A stretch of 64,000 nt of DNA from contig NZ_JAEDXU010000001.1 of NCBI RefSeq assembly GCF_017830045.1, positions 744,001-808,000 on the forward strand. Direction: 5' to 3'. Shown piece by piece: positions 52,631-63,704 of the stretch. Position 1 is the first letter of the stretch; each line of letters opens with the position of its first letter. The notes under the pieces are model-generated. The model saw nothing but the letters and a program-made list of their open reading frames with translations, made no database searches and was not told the DNA's origin. The DNA is from Enterococcus larvae (GTDB lineage: Bacteria; Bacillota; Bacilli; Lactobacillales; Enterococcaceae). A program made the position numbers and the translations under genes.

Positions 52631-53281
52631 CTAAAAATCAAACATTTGTTTTTTAGCTAATGATTGTGCTGTTGCACTGTCTATTTCCATATTTGGTGGT
52701 GTGCATAGGAAGATTTCATCCCCTACACGTTGAATATCACCATCTAAAGCATAAACTGTCCCTGTAAGAAAATCGACGATTCTTCTCGCTTGACCCTCTT
52801 CAATCAGATGAAAATTGATCAATACAGCTTCCTCAACAATAATATGTTTTGCAATATTCATTGCTTCTGAGTAAACTCTAGGTTCAATAATCGAAATCTT
52901 CATTGGCTCATCATAACGATTGCTCTCCCGTGGTACAGACGACGTATTAGAATTGCGCATGGAGACAACCTTTTTCTCATTGTATGATCTTGTCTGATGA
53001 CTACCACTTGTTGGATTCTGATGTTTTTCTGTTGAACGATAACGAGCTGATGGTCTTTCTCTCAAAGGTTCTGAACCAGACTGTTGATATGTCTGCTGTT
53101 GGACAGTTTGCTGCTGAGGAACCGTCTGCTGCGCTCTCGGCTGTTGTCTTACACGCGGCTGTTGTCTCGGCTGCTCATTTACAGCACTTTGCTCTGAATA
53201 GCTTTCGTAGCTGTCATCATATTCATCTTCACCAGATAATCCAAAAAAGTTTGATAATGCATTCTTATTAAAAATTGACAT
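52631..53281 (-). CDS. sepF: Cell division protein SepF
   Basis: This 216-residue protein has a short amphipathic membrane-binding N-terminus (MSIFNKNALSNFFGL), a long Gln/Arg-rich disordered middle (about 25-110), and the C-terminal SepF domain (about 125-210: MKISIIEPRVYSEAMNIAKHI, RRIVDFLTGTVYALDG). SepF polymerises, anchors FtsZ to the membrane and shapes the septum. ATG 53281 follows GGAGGGG; upstream in-frame codons have no family match. It sits between ylmE and ylmG. Confidence 0.93.
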   Translation of the reverse strand: MSIFNKNALSNFFGLSGEDEYDDSYESYSEQSAVNEQPRQQPRVRQQPRAQQTVPQQQTVQQQTYQQSGSEPLRERPSARYRSTEKHQNPTSGSHQTRSYNEKKVVSMRNSNTSSVPRESNRYDEPMKISIIEPRVYSEAMNIAKHIIVEEAVLINFHLIEEGQARRIVDFLTGTVYALDGDIQRVGDEIFLCTPPNMEIDSATAQSLAKKQMFDF

Positions 53282-53294
53282 AGATTCCCCTCCT

Positions 53295-53972
53295 TTACGC
53301 ACCTCTAAATAATCCTCTGCCGACGCGAACAAATGTTGCGCCCTCTTCTACGGCTATAGAAAAGTCATTTGACATGCCCATACTAAGCTCCGTACACGGT
53401 GCATAGGACAGGTGCATTTCTTTTACCATATTCTGAGCATCTTTTAGCTCCGAGAAAATCTTATGGAGCTCCTGATCATCGGCATTCAAAGGTGCCATGG
53501 TCATAAGACCAACAACACGAATTTTATCCATGTTACTCAATTGACTGATAAAATCCTTTAATTTTTCTTTTCTTAGTCCATGTTTACTCTCTTCAGCAGA
53601 AATATTTACTTCAACAAAACAAGAAATTGTTTTCTGTGCCCGCTTCTGTATTTCCTCTGCTAAGCTCAAACTGTCCAAAGCATGAAAATAGTCGATGTCA
53701 TTGATAACTAATTTTACCTTTCTCCGCTGTAAATTACCAATCAAATGCCACCTTATTGAAGAATAATCCTTCAAAGCAGCTTTTTTCTCTAATAATTTAT
53801 CTACACGGTTTTCAGCAAAATCCTCAACACCTAGTTTCGCCAGCTGTTCAGCTGTCTCACTATCAACTGACTTTGTTACAGCAACTACCGTTACCTCTGA
53901 TTCTGAACGATGGGCATTTTCACATGCCAGCTTGATAGTTTCTTTGATTTCATTCAAATTATCTGCCAGCAT
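53295..53972 (-). CDS. ylmE: PLP homeostasis protein, YggS/YlmE family
   Basis: This 225-residue single-domain PLP-binding protein has the alanine-racemase-like barrel. EVTVVAVTKSVDSETAEQL contains the Schiff-base lysine (about residue 34), FAENRVDKLLEK the conserved loop, WHLIGNLQRRKV the family signature, and LSMGMSNDFSIAVEEGATFVRVGR the phosphate-binding end. It controls free pyridoxal phosphate and has no known catalytic reaction. It lies between ftsZ and sepF, as in many Firmicutes. Confidence 0.92.
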   Translation of the reverse strand: MLADNLNEIKETIKLACENAHRSESEVTVVAVTKSVDSETAEQLAKLGVEDFAENRVDKLLEKKAALKDYSSIRWHLIGNLQRRKVKLVINDIDYFHALDSLSLAEEIQKRAQKTISCFVEVNISAEESKHGLRKEKLKDFISQLSNMDKIRVVGLMTMAPLNADDQELHKIFSELKDAQNMVKEMHLSYAPCTELSMGMSNDFSIAVEEGATFVRVGRGLFRGA

Positions 53973-53987
53973 GTGTCATTGCCTCTC

Positions 53988-55250
53988 TTATCTTTTTCTT
54001 CTGAAAAACGGTGGTGTGTTCAACTCGTCATCACCATGAGAAGATTCTTCACGATGGAATGTTTCGAATTCTTTTTTATCTACGTTTTCAATCGTTGTTT
54101 CTTCAACCTTCGGACGCACGTTTTGTTCACGACGAATGTCCCAGTCTCCAAAAGCACTTGCTTCTTCCTGCTGTTGTGATTGTTGAGGCTGTGTATTTCT
54201 AGCCTGTTCCATATCCAACACAGGTGCCTGCTGAACAGATTGAATCTGTGTATTTGTCTGTCTTTGTCTTTGCGGACGGCGTTGTTCCTTTTTAGAAGGA
54301 TCGATCCCAGTTGCAATAACTGTTACACGAATCTCATCGCCAAGATCTTCATTGATCGATGTACCCAAGATAATATTAACATCTCCGGTAGCAGCACTTG
54401 TTACGATATCAGATGCATCCTGAGCTTCAAACAAGGTCATGTCCAGTCCGCCAGTAATGTTCAGCAATACTTGCTCAGCTCCATCAATAGAAGTTTCAAG
54501 CAATGGAGAAGAAATAGCTTTCTTCGTTGCTTCGATCACACGGTCTTCACCGCTGGCAACACCGATACCCATCAAAGCAGTTCCTTGATTTTCCATAACT
54601 GTCTTCACATCAGCGAAGTCCAAGTTTACGTAACCAGGTGCAGTGATTAAATCAGAGATACCTTGAACACCTTGACGTAAAACATTATCTGCTTCACGGA
54701 ATGCTTCAAGCATAGGTGTCTTTTTATCTACAACTTCTAATAATCGATTGTTCGAAATAATAAGAAGTGTATCAACGTTTTCTTTAAGGAGTGCAATACC
54801 CTCAGCAGCAAATCGGCCTCTCTTCGGACCTTCAAAGCTGAATGGACGAGTAACCACGCCGACTGTCAAAGCGCCTAATTCTTTAGCGATTTTGGCAACA
54901 ACAGGTGCCGCACCAGTACCAGTTCCTCCACCCATTCCGGCAGTGATAAAAATCATATCTGCTCCCTGCAATGAGTCTGAAATAACTTGTTCGCTTTCTT
55001 CAGCTGCTTTTTGGCCTACTTCCGGCTGAGAACCGGCACCTAAACCTCTTGTATATTTAGGACCAAGCTGGATCACTGTCTCAGCTTTTGAGCTTTTTAA
55101 CGCTTGAACGTCTGTATTCGCTGCGATAAACTCTACGCCCTTGACATTTTCTTCAATCATACGGTTGACAGCATTGCCGCCGCCGCCGCCGACACCGATG
55201 ACTTTAATGACAGCGCCGTTATTGATGTTGTTATCTAAAGAAAATTCCAT
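53988..55250 (-). CDS. ftsZ: Cell division GTPase FtsZ
   Basis: This 420-residue tubulin homologue forms the Z ring. [15 protein letters not shown] (about residues 18-32) begins the GTPase core, the tubulin signature is [13 protein letters not shown] (near 107-119), and the T7 loop [11 protein letters not shown] carries the catalytic acids. The linker (about 320-400) is Gln-rich, and the C-terminal peptide [14 protein letters not shown] binds FtsA and SepF. AGGAGG precedes the ATG by 10 nt. It follows ftsA after 26 bp. Confidence 0.97.
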   Translation of the reverse strand: MEFSLDNNINNGAVIKVIGVGGGGGNAVNRMIEENVKGVEFIAANTDVQALKSSKAETVIQLGPKYTRGLGAGSQPEVGQKAAEESEQVISDSLQGADMIFITAGMGGGTGTGAAPVVAKIAKELGALTVGVVTRPFSFEGPKRGRFAAEGIALLKENVDTLLIISNNRLLEVVDKKTPMLEAFREADNVLRQGVQGISDLITAPGYVNLDFADVKTVMENQGTALMGIGVASGEDRVIEATKKAISSPLLETSIDGAEQVLLNITGGLDMTLFEAQDASDIVTSAATGDVNIILGTSINEDLGDEIRVTVIATGIDPSKKEQRRPQRQRQTNTQIQSVQQAPVLDMEQARNTQPQQSQQQEEASAFGDWDIRREQNVRPKVEETTIENVDKKEFETFHREESSHGDDELNTPPFFRRKR

Positions 55251-55276
55251 ATTATCGTTTCCTCCTGTTTTAGTGA

Positions 55277-56611
55277 TTAATCAAAGATATTTGAGAAAAA
55301 GTCTTTGATTTTTCCGGTAACTTTTTCATTTGATTCATGATTTTCAGCATTTTCATAATTAGTTTCCATCGGCTCATCCTGATAGTTTTCATAGGAAGCG
55401 GCCTCTTGCTGCTGTACAGATATCTGAGGAGCAGAAGGTGTCGATTTTCCTCCGGGAACTGCGCCTTTGGCAATGTGATAAATCTCCGGAAGCTGTGCAG
55501 AGTATTCAACAATACTGATAACATTCGTGAAAACAGGATTGCGTAGTCCCATATGGTTCGGCACATAAAGTTTCACGCCTGTATCAAAAATTTCCTGTGC
55601 CAAATCAACAACACCTGGAAGGCTTGCGCCGCCGCCGGTTAAAATAATACCGCCCGGCAATTCCAATGCATCGATCTCATCCAGTACTTCTTTTGATTTT
55701 CTGAAAATTTGCTCTACTCGTGCTTCGATCACTTCGGAAAGATAACGTTCATCAACTTTTACAGGTTCAGATTTTCCAATCACATCAACAGGAAACTCTT
55801 CACTTACAGATGTACGTTCAGGGAACGCATCACCATAGTTGATTTTCAATGCTTCAGCATTATTGAAGGAAGTGTTCAATACAATAGAAATATCTTTTGT
55901 AACAAACTCTCCGCCTTCTTGATTCACATGATTGAACTTTAATTGTTTATCATGCATGACAGCTGTCGTTGTTTGACCGCCGCCCATGTCGATAACAATG
56001 GTTCCAAATTCTTTTTCACCATCTGAAAGGATCGTCTCAGTCAATGCAAGTGGCGCAATGACCATTTCGTTCACAGACAGTCCAGCTTTTTCTACGCATT
56101 TTCTTGTGTTATGAATGATCGTTTTAGGCCCTGTAAAGACAACGCCCAGCATTTCAAGACGAACACCGATCATTCCGCGAGGATCTTTGATCCCTTCAAA
56201 TCCATCGACAGTAAATTCCTGAGGTAAAATCGCAACGATTTGACGTTCTGGAGGAGTTGAACGAACCAAAGCTGCAGATGCCACATTTCGTACATCCTCA
56301 TCGTTGATTTCTTTTGATTCACTGCTTACAGCAATCATTCCTTGGCAGTTTTCTACTTCCAACATATTAGCCGGCAAACCTACGTTAACACTCTTGATTT
56401 GAATCCCCGCTTTTTCTTCCGCCTGCCTGACAGCACGCTGGATCGCATTTACGGTTTTATCAATATCAACGATGATTCCTCTGTTTAAACCATCAGATTT
56501 CGCGTTTCCCACGCCAATTATATTCATTTGGCCTTCAATAAATTCGGCTACGACAACTTTTACTGATGTTGTACCAATATCAAGGCCTACATACATTCCT
56601 GTTTTTGCCAT
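55277..56611 (-). CDS. ftsA: Cell division protein FtsA
   Basis: This 444-residue actin-like protein tethers FtsZ to the membrane. [15 protein letters not shown] (about 9-23) and [12 protein letters not shown] are ATP-binding phosphate loops, [14 protein letters not shown] the adenosine motif, and the C-terminal amphipathic helix [12 protein letters not shown] the membrane anchor. Between residues about 395 and 430 there is an acidic, Asn/Glu-rich linker. AGGAGGAGG lies upstream. A 150-bp gap before it probably holds its promoters. Confidence 0.96.
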   Translation of the reverse strand: MAKTGMYVGLDIGTTSVKVVVAEFIEGQMNIIGVGNAKSDGLNRGIIVDIDKTVNAIQRAVRQAEEKAGIQIKSVNVGLPANMLEVENCQGMIAVSSESKEINDEDVRNVASAALVRSTPPERQIVAILPQEFTVDGFEGIKDPRGMIGVRLEMLGVVFTGPKTIIHNTRKCVEKAGLSVNEMVIAPLALTETILSDGEKEFGTIVIDMGGGQTTTAVMHDKQLKFNHVNQEGGEFVTKDISIVLNTSFNNAEALKINYGDAFPERTSVSEEFPVDVIGKSEPVKVDERYLSEVIEARVEQIFRKSKEVLDEIDALELPGGIILTGGGASLPGVVDLAQEIFDTGVKLYVPNHMGLRNPVFTNVISIVEYSAQLPEIYHIAKGAVPGGKSTPSAPQISVQQQEAASYENYQDEPMETNYENAENHESNEKVTGKIKDFFSNIFD

Positions 56612-56653
56612 GAATGGGGTTCCTCCTCCTAATTAATCCAATATGTAAGCGAA

Positions 56654-56705
56654 CCTATACGCTCGTTTATCTATTTTTTGTCAATACTCACTTCTTTCAA
56701 TTCTA
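56654..56705 (-). promoter_or_regulatory. Candidate promoters for ftsAZ
   Basis: On the minus strand TAGAAT (56700-56705) is preceded by TGG, an extended -10 element. Nearer ftsA, TTGACA (56679-56684) and TATAGG (56654-56659) are 19 bp apart. Either could boost ftsAZ expression inside the cluster. Confidence 0.4.
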
Positions 56706-56759
56706 CCATAAACAAGGGCTTTTTAGAAAGAAGATTCTACTATTTTCTAATTTATTTTT

Positions 56760-57815
56760 TTACTGTCCTTCTTCAGCAGTCAAAGAGCTGTCTGCTGTGC
56801 TTTCAGAAGTGTCGCTATTCTCTGTTTCTTTCTTATGGGAGTAAGAGAAAATTCCAACCTCCATATCGATCACACCGGGTTCTGTCATCTGTCCGGAAAC
56901 CTGAGAGTAGTAGTTCATTTTTTCGACTAATTGAGAAATATTTACAATTACTTGGTTTGTGTCTTTCATATAGAGAGTAATCAGCTCTTTGTTGGATTCC
57001 GATGGCGAATACTTGATTTCTGAAATCTGTTCCTTCAACTCATCAGGCAATCCATTGTATGATTCCATCAATGATTTGATATACTTCTCATCTTCAAAAT
57101 TAGCAAATACAGGCATTCCACTGATTGGATTATCCAGCTTGTCAGTCAATACCTTACCATTTTCTAAAATAGGATAGTAAAAACCATCCAGGTAATCAAC
57201 TGCCAAAACCTTATACTCTTGTATAGTAATTTTGAAGCTGTTGATGCCATTTAGTGACACACTAGCTTGTTTAACACGAGGAAATTTTTTCTCAATATTT
57301 TTTTCATTAGCAGAACGGTCAAAATACTGCGTCCATAAAGAACCATCGATTGCCAATTTTGAATCGGTGATCACTGCCTGTGAATCTACGTTTTCGTTTC
57401 CTGTGACAGTTACGCCTGACAATTTACTCAATGGCGAAACGAAATAGCATAAAATCAAAATGGCAATCGCTGAAATCGAAATGATAAATGACAGCCGACG
57501 AATCAGACGCGTGTTCCGTACTTTTTTTACATTTGGCAGTCGGTCAGCAAAAGATTCGTAAGTACTCTGAGGGGTTTCCAGCTCATCGTTTTGATCCTGT
57601 GTTTCTTCAGCAAGCTCTTCTTTGACATTCTCTTCTTCGGAATCCGGCACTTCTTCCTTCTCTTCATCCGCTCTCTTTTCAGGATGCCAGATAGGTGTAT
57701 CGCCTTGATTCCGCATATATTCCAGGTTTTCTTTCTGCCAAGGAGTCAGCTGAAGCTCATCATTCTCTGATTTATGCTGGTCGTTCTCTTTGTTGTCAAG
57801 ATCCTTCTCACTAAT
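56760..57815 (-). CDS. divIB: Cell division protein DivIB (FtsQ), probable AUU start
   Basis: This 351-residue bitopic protein has an acidic cytoplasmic N-terminus with LTPWQKENLEYMRNQGDTPIW, one membrane helix (about residues 108-130), and an extracellular POTRA domain (VTVTGNENVDSQAVI) plus beta domain. It stabilises the FtsL/FtsB and PBP complex. Between an in-frame TAG (57819-57821) and ATG 57716 there is no ATG, GTG or TTG, and that ATG has no ribosome site and would cut the LTPWQ motif. ATT 57815 lies exactly 8 nt after AGGAGG (57824-57829), so I annotate an AUU start. It follows murG directly. Confidence 0.82.
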   Translation of the reverse strand: MSEKDLDNKENDQHKSENDELQLTPWQKENLEYMRNQGDTPIWHPEKRADEEKEEVPDSEEENVKEELAEETQDQNDELETPQSTYESFADRLPNVKKVRNTRLIRRLSFIISISAIAILILCYFVSPLSKLSGVTVTGNENVDSQAVITDSKLAIDGSLWTQYFDRSANEKNIEKKFPRVKQASVSLNGINSFKITIQEYKVLAVDYLDGFYYPILENGKVLTDKLDNPISGMPVFANFEDEKYIKSLMESYNGLPDELKEQISEIKYSPSESNKELITLYMKDTNQVIVNISQLVEKMNYYSQVSGQMTEPGVIDMEVGIFSYSHKKETENSDTSESTADSSLTAEEGQ

Positions 57816-57830
57816 CTTCTACACCTCCTG

Positions 57831-58925
57831 TCATCGTACAAGCTCCTCTACTACATGATAAAGACGTTCACTGGCATTGGGGATTCCTTCTTTTCTGGAA
57901 TTCTCAGCCATCTTATCGTGAACCCCGTCATTCAACAGGATTTCTTCAATAGCAGCAACTAGTCGGGAACCGGTAAGTTCTTCATCACTGACCATCTCGG
58001 CAGCTCCTGCCTTTACCAGGCTTTGAGCATTCTTGGTTTGATGATCATTCGTGACATAAGGGCTGGGAATCAGGATCGAAGGAAGACCTAAAGCAGTGAT
58101 TTCGGCAATCGAAGTTGCCCCTGCTCGTCCAACAATCAGTTGAACATTCCCCATGACATCTGCCATTTTATCAATATATGGTTGGATGCTCACATTTTTC
58201 AGCTTTCTTTTAGAAAGATTTAACTTTTCTTGAAGCTCTTCAAAATAACGTTCACCGGAAGCATACAGCACTTGATATGGTTTGTCTTCAAAAAAAGGTA
58301 AAGCCTCTAAAAAGGCCTGATTGATTTTTAAAGCTCCTTGACTGCCTCCGAAAATGACCACAGTCGGTTTATCAGTTTCCAAACCGTATTCCGCCAAAAT
58401 AGCCGATTTTTGTACATCAGCTACCTCCTGCGCTCTCGGGTTACCAGTTAGAACAACCTTTTCTTCTGGAAAATAAGAAGCCACGTCCGGAAAACAAACA
58501 GCAACACGTGAAGCGAATTTGCTTAAAAACTTGTTTGTTACTCCCGGGACACTGTTCTGTTCATGCACAATTGTTGGTATGCCAAGCTGCTTCGCCGCAA
58601 AAACGACTGAACCTGAAACATAACCGCCCGTTCCTATCACTATGTCAGGCTGAAACGAACGAATGATTTTTTTAGCTTTTCCTATACTGGATAAAAAAAG
58701 ATAGATTGTTTTGAAATTCTGAGGACTTAATGACCGACGAAATCCTTGGATCTTGATTGTGCTGAATGGAATACCGTAAGTCGGGACAATTTTGCTTTCC
58801 AATCCGCGCTCTGTCCCAACATACATGAACTCAGCATTCGGCTGTGTTTTTTTCACATAGTTGATAAAAGCCAGTGCCGGGTAAATATGTCCGCCTGTCC
58901 CTCCACCTGTTACTAGTATCTTCAT
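57831..58925 (-). CDS. murG: UDP-GlcNAc transferase MurG
   Basis: This 364-residue membrane-associated GT-B enzyme adds GlcNAc to lipid I to make lipid [22 protein letters not shown] is the N-terminal glycine loop, [14 protein letters not shown] the lipid-side loop, and [12 protein letters not shown] plus [19 protein letters not shown] form the UDP-GlcNAc site. It starts 9 bp after murD and its stop overlaps the divIB ribosome-site region. Confidence 0.96.
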   Translation of the reverse strand: MKILVTGGGTGGHIYPALAFINYVKKTQPNAEFMYVGTERGLESKIVPTYGIPFSTIKIQGFRRSLSPQNFKTIYLFLSSIGKAKKIIRSFQPDIVIGTGGYVSGSVVFAAKQLGIPTIVHEQNSVPGVTNKFLSKFASRVAVCFPDVASYFPEEKVVLTGNPRAQEVADVQKSAILAEYGLETDKPTVVIFGGSQGALKINQAFLEALPFFEDKPYQVLYASGERYFEELQEKLNLSKRKLKNVSIQPYIDKMADVMGNVQLIVGRAGATSIAEITALGLPSILIPSPYVTNDHQTKNAQSLVKAGAAEMVSDEELTGSRLVAAIEEILLNDGVHDKMAENSRKEGIPNASERLYHVVEELVR

Positions 58926-58934
58926 GCTTTTTTC

Positions 58935-60305
58935 TCACTTTTCTTTTTGTTTTAGCAGCTGAAATGCCTGCATAAATTTCTCTCCGCGTATCTCAAAATT
59001 GGGGTATTGATCCCAACTTGCGCAAGCGGGCGACAATAAGATAGTATCATTTTTTTCCGAAAAATCATAGGCTTCTTTTACAGCCGTCTCGACATTTTCA
59101 GTTAAAACGATTTTCGTGATCCCAGCCTGAACTGCCGCTTGATACAATTTGTCTTTCGTCTCCCCAAAAAGAACGATTCCTTTTAGTCCTGTCAAGAAAG
59201 GAACCAACTCATCAAAATCGTTGCCGCGATCCAAGCCTCCCGCCAGAAGAATCAATTGTTTATTTTCAAACCCACTCAATGCCTTCTCTGTAGCCAGAAT
59301 ATTCGTTGCTTTAGAATCATTGAAAAATCTGCGTCCATGAAGCTCGCCGACATATTGGGTTCGGTGAGGCACACCTGTAAAGTTTTTCAAGGTCTCTCTG
59401 ATTGCTTCACTGGAAACACCTTTTAATTTCGCCACAGCAATTGCTGCCAGAGCGTTTTCAATATTGTGACTGCCTGGTACGCCTAGTTCAGAAGCTTCCA
59501 TTATATAGTCTTCTTTGAAATAGAGACTACCGTTACTAAAGTAAGCACCAGGAACCTTCTCTTCAATCGAGAATGGAACAATCGTCGCTTTCGTTCCTTC
59601 ACTCAGCTGACGCAATTCCTCCTGCGCCCAATTCAGGATCAGATACTCTGAAGCAGTCATATTCATTTGCAGATTCCATTTCGCTTGGACATAATCCTCC
59701 CGTGTACCATGATAATCCAAATGTGCTTCATACAAGTTCGTAATCACAGCAATCTCTGGTTTGAAGGTGTCGATTCCCATTAATTGGAAGCTTGAAAGCT
59801 CCATAACCAATTCATCTGATGCGTCGGATTCCTGTGCCACCTGGCTTGCCGGAAAACCAATATTTCCTGCAAGGCGTGCTCTTCCGGATTCCCTATCTGC
59901 ATTCAATAAAAGACCGATCATCGTTGTCGTCGTCGTTTTTCCATTTGTCCCTGTGATACCGATGATTGGACACTCAGCAACTTGATACGCCAATTCAACC
60001 TCTGTAAGTACAGGCAAGCCTTTTTCCAACGCTTTCTGCACTAATGTATTGGTATAAGGTATCCCCGGGTTTTTGACAACCATGGAAAAATCTTCATCTA
60101 AAAGCTCAATCGGATGTCCACCTGTAACAACACGAATACCCAAGCTTAACAAATCTTGGGCATCAGGATTTTGATCGAATTGTTTAAAGTCATTAACAGT
60201 CACCAGTGCGCCTAGTTCCTGCAGCAATCTAGCTGCACTTACCCCACTTTTTGCAAGACCAAGAACTAAGATTTTTTTGTTTTCATATGTCGTAATTTTT
60301 TTCAT
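58935..60305 (-). CDS. murD: UDP-MurNAc-L-alanine:D-glutamate ligase MurD
   Basis: This 456-residue cytoplasmic ligase adds D-glutamate to UDP-MurNAc-L-Ala. The ATP-binding P-loop is [14 protein letters not shown] (about residues 114-127), with [16 protein letters not shown], the Mur signature [22 protein letters not shown] and the C-terminal [20 protein letters not shown]. It follows mraY by 20 bp and precedes murG. Confidence 0.96.
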   Translation of the reverse strand: MKKITTYENKKILVLGLAKSGVSAARLLQELGALVTVNDFKQFDQNPDAQDLLSLGIRVVTGGHPIELLDEDFSMVVKNPGIPYTNTLVQKALEKGLPVLTEVELAYQVAECPIIGITGTNGKTTTTTMIGLLLNADRESGRARLAGNIGFPASQVAQESDASDELVMELSSFQLMGIDTFKPEIAVITNLYEAHLDYHGTREDYVQAKWNLQMNMTASEYLILNWAQEELRQLSEGTKATIVPFSIEEKVPGAYFSNGSLYFKEDYIMEASELGVPGSHNIENALAAIAVAKLKGVSSEAIRETLKNFTGVPHRTQYVGELHGRRFFNDSKATNILATEKALSGFENKQLILLAGGLDRGNDFDELVPFLTGLKGIVLFGETKDKLYQAAVQAGITKIVLTENVETAVKEAYDFSEKNDTILLSPACASWDQYPNFEIRGEKFMQAFQLLKQKEK

Positions 60306-60325
60306 GATTAATCCCCTTCACTTCC

Positions 60326-61291
60326 TTAGAAAATAATCCAAAGCGTAATGGCCGAACAGATCAGACTTGTCAGCCAGAAAATGATGTCGATCTTCCATTC
60401 CGACCAGCCGCTCATTTCAAAATGATGGTGAATTGGAGACATCTTGAAAATTCGCTTTCCAAAAACTTTGAATGAAAACACTTGAAGCATCACACTAGCT
60501 GTTTCACAGACATAGACCAGACCAATCAGCAGAAGCGTCCATTCCTGTCTGAGAATGATTGAAATAGCGGCTAACAACCCACCTAGAGCCAACGAGCCGA
60601 CATCTCCCATAAATATCTTAGCTGGTTTCTTATTGTATGGGAAGAAACCGATAAGACCGCCAATCACTGCTAGGCAAACGAGTACGACATCATACTGCTG
60701 CTGTTTCCATGCGATGATGGCGTAGGTTCCAAAGGAGATTGTTCCCAGACCCGAAACCAGTCCATCGATCCCATCAGTAAGATTGACTGCGTTTGAGAAA
60801 CCCACCAGCCAGACGATGATGAACGCGCCATAAAAAATTCCCAATGGCAATTCAGCCACACCAAACAAATTTAAGCTGTCAGGCATATTATCCATTCGAT
60901 AAACTAGATAGAAGACGATTCCGCCTAATATCTGACCAATCAGTTTCTGTTTTGAGTTAAGCCCCATATTTCTTTTCTTAAAAATTTTGATGAAATCATC
61001 TAAAAATCCCAACATTCCATATAACACTAAGATAAACAACAGGACCAACACAGAAGATGTTAATTGCTTCAACCATATTCCTGCAATCAAGGTTGTAATG
61101 AAAGCTGCAGTTAAAAAGACTGCTCCGCCCATTGTCGGTGTTCCTGATTTGACGTTGTGCCAAGTTGGGCCTTCTTCTCTCGTTACTTGCCCTTGCTTTT
61201 TCATTTGGAAATAGCCAATAAACATCGGCATGATCGAAACAGTCAGCGCAAAACTAAACGCTATGGGAATAAAAATCTGTGTCCACTCCAT
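60326..61291 (-). CDS. mraY: Phospho-MurNAc-pentapeptide translocase MraY
   Basis: This 321-residue membrane enzyme has about ten helices and makes lipid I from UDP-MurNAc-pentapeptide and undecaprenyl phosphate. Motifs are [11 protein letters not shown] (metal aspartates), [29 protein letters not shown] and the terminal [12 protein letters not shown], which distinguishes it from the TagO-like paralogue at 1446-2588. It lies 29 bp after the penicillin-binding protein gene. Confidence 0.96.
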   Translation of the reverse strand: MEWTQIFIPIAFSFALTVSIMPMFIGYFQMKKQGQVTREEGPTWHNVKSGTPTMGGAVFLTAAFITTLIAGIWLKQLTSSVLVLLFILVLYGMLGFLDDFIKIFKKRNMGLNSKQKLIGQILGGIVFYLVYRMDNMPDSLNLFGVAELPLGIFYGAFIIVWLVGFSNAVNLTDGIDGLVSGLGTISFGTYAIIAWKQQQYDVVLVCLAVIGGLIGFFPYNKKPAKIFMGDVGSLALGGLLAAISIILRQEWTLLLIGLVYVCETASVMLQVFSFKVFGKRIFKMSPIHHHFEMSGWSEWKIDIIFWLTSLICSAITLWIIF

Positions 61292-61320
61292 ATTATCTCT
61301 CCTAATTCACTTCAAACTCA

Positions 61321-63228
61321 TTATTCATTACTTTCAACAGCAGTTGTATCTGCAGCTGTCTGTGTATTAACATCGGTTTCTTTAATTTCCATCGCCAATT
61401 TCATCAACGGATTGGCTACTTCAGCCATTGCAACTTTACTATAATTTGTATTTGGCTGCTTCATTGTTATATAGAGGATATATTCCGGATTCTCCGCAGG
61501 AACCATTTCAACTACAGAGTAAAGGTAATCTGTTGCTCCAGTGTAGTATACCCCTGTTTCTTGATCAACGATCTGGGCTGTCCCTGTTTTAGCAGCAACA
61601 TGATAGCCTGGTACTGTGTAGACATCATAAGCAATTCCGTAAGTCGGATCTTCAACAGTATCTACCATATACGTCCGTACATCGTTGACCGCCTGTGCGC
61701 TGACTGGCGTCCCAACTTCTTCTCGCTGCGTCACTTTTTTCTCCCCAGTTTGAGGGTCCACAATCTCGCGTATATACTGCGGTTTGATCATTGTTCCTTC
61801 ATTAGCAAAGGCACTGAAGGCCTGCATCATTTGAAAATTAGTGACTGAAATTGCCTGTCCAAAAGCAGACATTGCCTGATCGACAGTGTTATCGCCTGGA
61901 ATAGAACCTAATGATTCATTCTCCAAGCCGGAATTCGTTGATGCACCAAAGCCGAATTTTGTCAGGTACTCCTGCCATTTTTGCCCGCCCATACGTCGTT
62001 CAAGCTCAAGCATCCCCACGTTACTGGACCAAGAGATTGCCTGACGGAAATTCAAGGTTCCTTTTTCGCCTTTATCCCAGTCGTTAACAATTGTTTCATT
62101 TCCCGGCGTGTCATCAAGAACAACTCCGCCATAGGGATAAGCAAATGTTTCGTCCGGATTGAAAACACCTTCTTGAATTGCCGCAGCAGAGGTGATGATT
62201 TTGATCGTTGAGCCCGGTTCATATTTATCTTCCACCAGGATGTTACGCCACAATTCCAAGCCCTCTTTTGTTTCAGGGTTAAAGGAAGGTCGTTGAGACA
62301 TTGCTACGATATCACCGCTTTTTGCTTCCATTAATACAGCTGTAACTTCCTTTGGCTCATATTTCTCTACCAAAGGATCAAGTAAGCTTTCCAACCGTGT
62401 CTGCAAACGAATATCCAACGTAGTCACGATATCCTGACCATCCTGTACTTGACTTTCTTCTACTACTGTTCCGGGAACTGGATTACCGCTCACGTTCTTC
62501 TGATAATCTATCTTTCCATCTGTTCCGCTCAGAATATCATTATAGGATTTTTCGATCCCCATCATTCCTGTCAGTCCAACAGACTCATCCTCCTGATTTG
62601 CCAAGTCTGTATAGCCAATAAGATGGGACGCAAAAACACCATTAGGATAGATGCGATCCGGATGATCTTCAAAATAGATACCTTCTATTTCTTGTTCTGC
62701 CAATGCCGTTTCAATATTTTGCTTTTGTTCCAAGGTCAAATTTTTACCATTCGATCCAAACTCAACTTGAAACTTTGTCGAACCATCTTCATTTGTACCA
62801 CTATTCAGGTATTTCAACGCATCTTCCTTTGACAGCTCAGTGTTGCTCTCCAACACTGCTGCAATTGCATCGAAGTCCTTTTTCTGTGCATACAGCTTTT
62901 TCTTATCCTGACCTAAAAAGTCCTCTGAAAGAACAGCGTATAAAGAATATGAGGTCGCATCTTCTGCAATGACCTGACCATTTCTATCCAGTATCGATCC
63001 TCTTTTAGCTTTGATTACTGTACTGCCGTTGTAAAGCTCCTCGGTTTTTTCCTTCAACGAAACTCCCGCAACTTCTCCGGAGCCAATAATATAAGATAAT
63101 CTGAATGCAAACAAAAAGAACAACCCAATACTTGTAGCAAATAAAATAATGCCTACTTTTTTGCGATTGTTCATTGGATTTAAATTCTTTTTACGAATAA
63201 ACTGCTTTATTTTGCTTTTTACGCTCAT
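61321..63228 (-). CDS. Class B penicillin-binding protein (FtsI/PBP2x-like)
   Basis: This 635-residue septal transpeptidase has one N-terminal membrane helix (about 24-47), a pedestal domain (about 70-260, KAKRGSILDRNGQVIA) and the penicillin-binding domain. EPGSTIK carries the active serine (340), SSN (401-403) is motif two and KTGTAQ (547-549) motif three. The C-terminus ends in a Thr/Glu tail with no recognisable PASTA repeats, unlike streptococcal PBP2x. It starts one base after the ftsL stop, so translation is coupled. It cross-links septal peptidoglycan together with FtsL and DivIB. Confidence 0.93.
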   Translation of the reverse strand: MSVKSKIKQFIRKKNLNPMNNRKKVGIILFATSIGLFFLFAFRLSYIIGSGEVAGVSLKEKTEELYNGSTVIKAKRGSILDRNGQVIAEDATSYSLYAVLSEDFLGQDKKKLYAQKKDFDAIAAVLESNTELSKEDALKYLNSGTNEDGSTKFQVEFGSNGKNLTLEQKQNIETALAEQEIEGIYFEDHPDRIYPNGVFASHLIGYTDLANQEDESVGLTGMMGIEKSYNDILSGTDGKIDYQKNVSGNPVPGTVVEESQVQDGQDIVTTLDIRLQTRLESLLDPLVEKYEPKEVTAVLMEAKSGDIVAMSQRPSFNPETKEGLELWRNILVEDKYEPGSTIKIITSAAAIQEGVFNPDETFAYPYGGVVLDDTPGNETIVNDWDKGEKGTLNFRQAISWSSNVGMLELERRMGGQKWQEYLTKFGFGASTNSGLENESLGSIPGDNTVDQAMSAFGQAISVTNFQMMQAFSAFANEGTMIKPQYIREIVDPQTGEKKVTQREEVGTPVSAQAVNDVRTYMVDTVEDPTYGIAYDVYTVPGYHVAAKTGTAQIVDQETGVYYTGATDYLYSVVEMVPAENPEYILYITMKQPNTNYSKVAMAEVANPLMKLAMEIKETDVNTQTAADTTAVESNE

Positions 63229-63229
63229 A

Positions 63230-63634
63230 TCAATTCACTTTCCTTAAGTTTCCATCATTTTCTGAAAGTCCCTGTTTTTCAGCAATATCTTTGATTCGAT
63301 CTGCTTTAGATAGTTCATTTCTTTCTTGTTCAAGCTTTAAGGCTGTTTCTTCTTTTTGAGTAATTTCTGCTTGAGCATCAGTAATTTCATTTGTTGTTTG
63401 AACGATTGCCGTCCTTACCTGTATTGTAAATACTGCAATACTGATAACGGCTCCTAACAAAAGAACTGTTAGAAATTTTTCGAATAGAGAAACGTTTCTC
63501 AAACGTCTCTTAGGAGAGTAGAGCAAGTCATCAGCAGGTTCTGTCTTCTTCACAGGAACCTCTGTTTCGATCACGGCTTCGTCAATAATCTGCATGTTGT
63601 ATTGTGTTTCGTCATATTTTTTCAACTCAGCCAT
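63230..63634 (-). CDS. ftsL: Cell division protein FtsL
   Basis: This 134-residue bitopic protein has a cytoplasmic N-terminus (about 1-50), one membrane helix (about 55-76, FLTVLLLGAVISIAVFTI) and an extracellular leucine-zipper-like coiled coil (about 80-120, TNEITDAQAEITQKEETALKL). FtsL joins FtsB/DivIC and DivIB in the septal complex. ATG 63634 follows GAGGAGGG; an upstream in-frame start is rejected. Its position between rsmH and the penicillin-binding protein gene is the standard order. Confidence 0.9.
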   Translation of the reverse strand: MAELKKYDETQYNMQIIDEAVIETEVPVKKTEPADDLLYSPKRRLRNVSLFEKFLTVLLLGAVISIAVFTIQVRTAIVQTTNEITDAQAEITQKEETALKLEQERNELSKADRIKDIAEKQGLSENDGNLRKVN

Positions 63635-63704
63635 GTCCTGCCCTCCTCGTCTTTTGAAATGTAATGTGTGCACATTACTTAATTGTGTAGTGTCAATAAT
63701 TGTT

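Noticed and set aside
54180-54650. Long frame opposite ftsZ
   Set aside because: Antisense shadow of a highly conserved gene, with no ribosome site.
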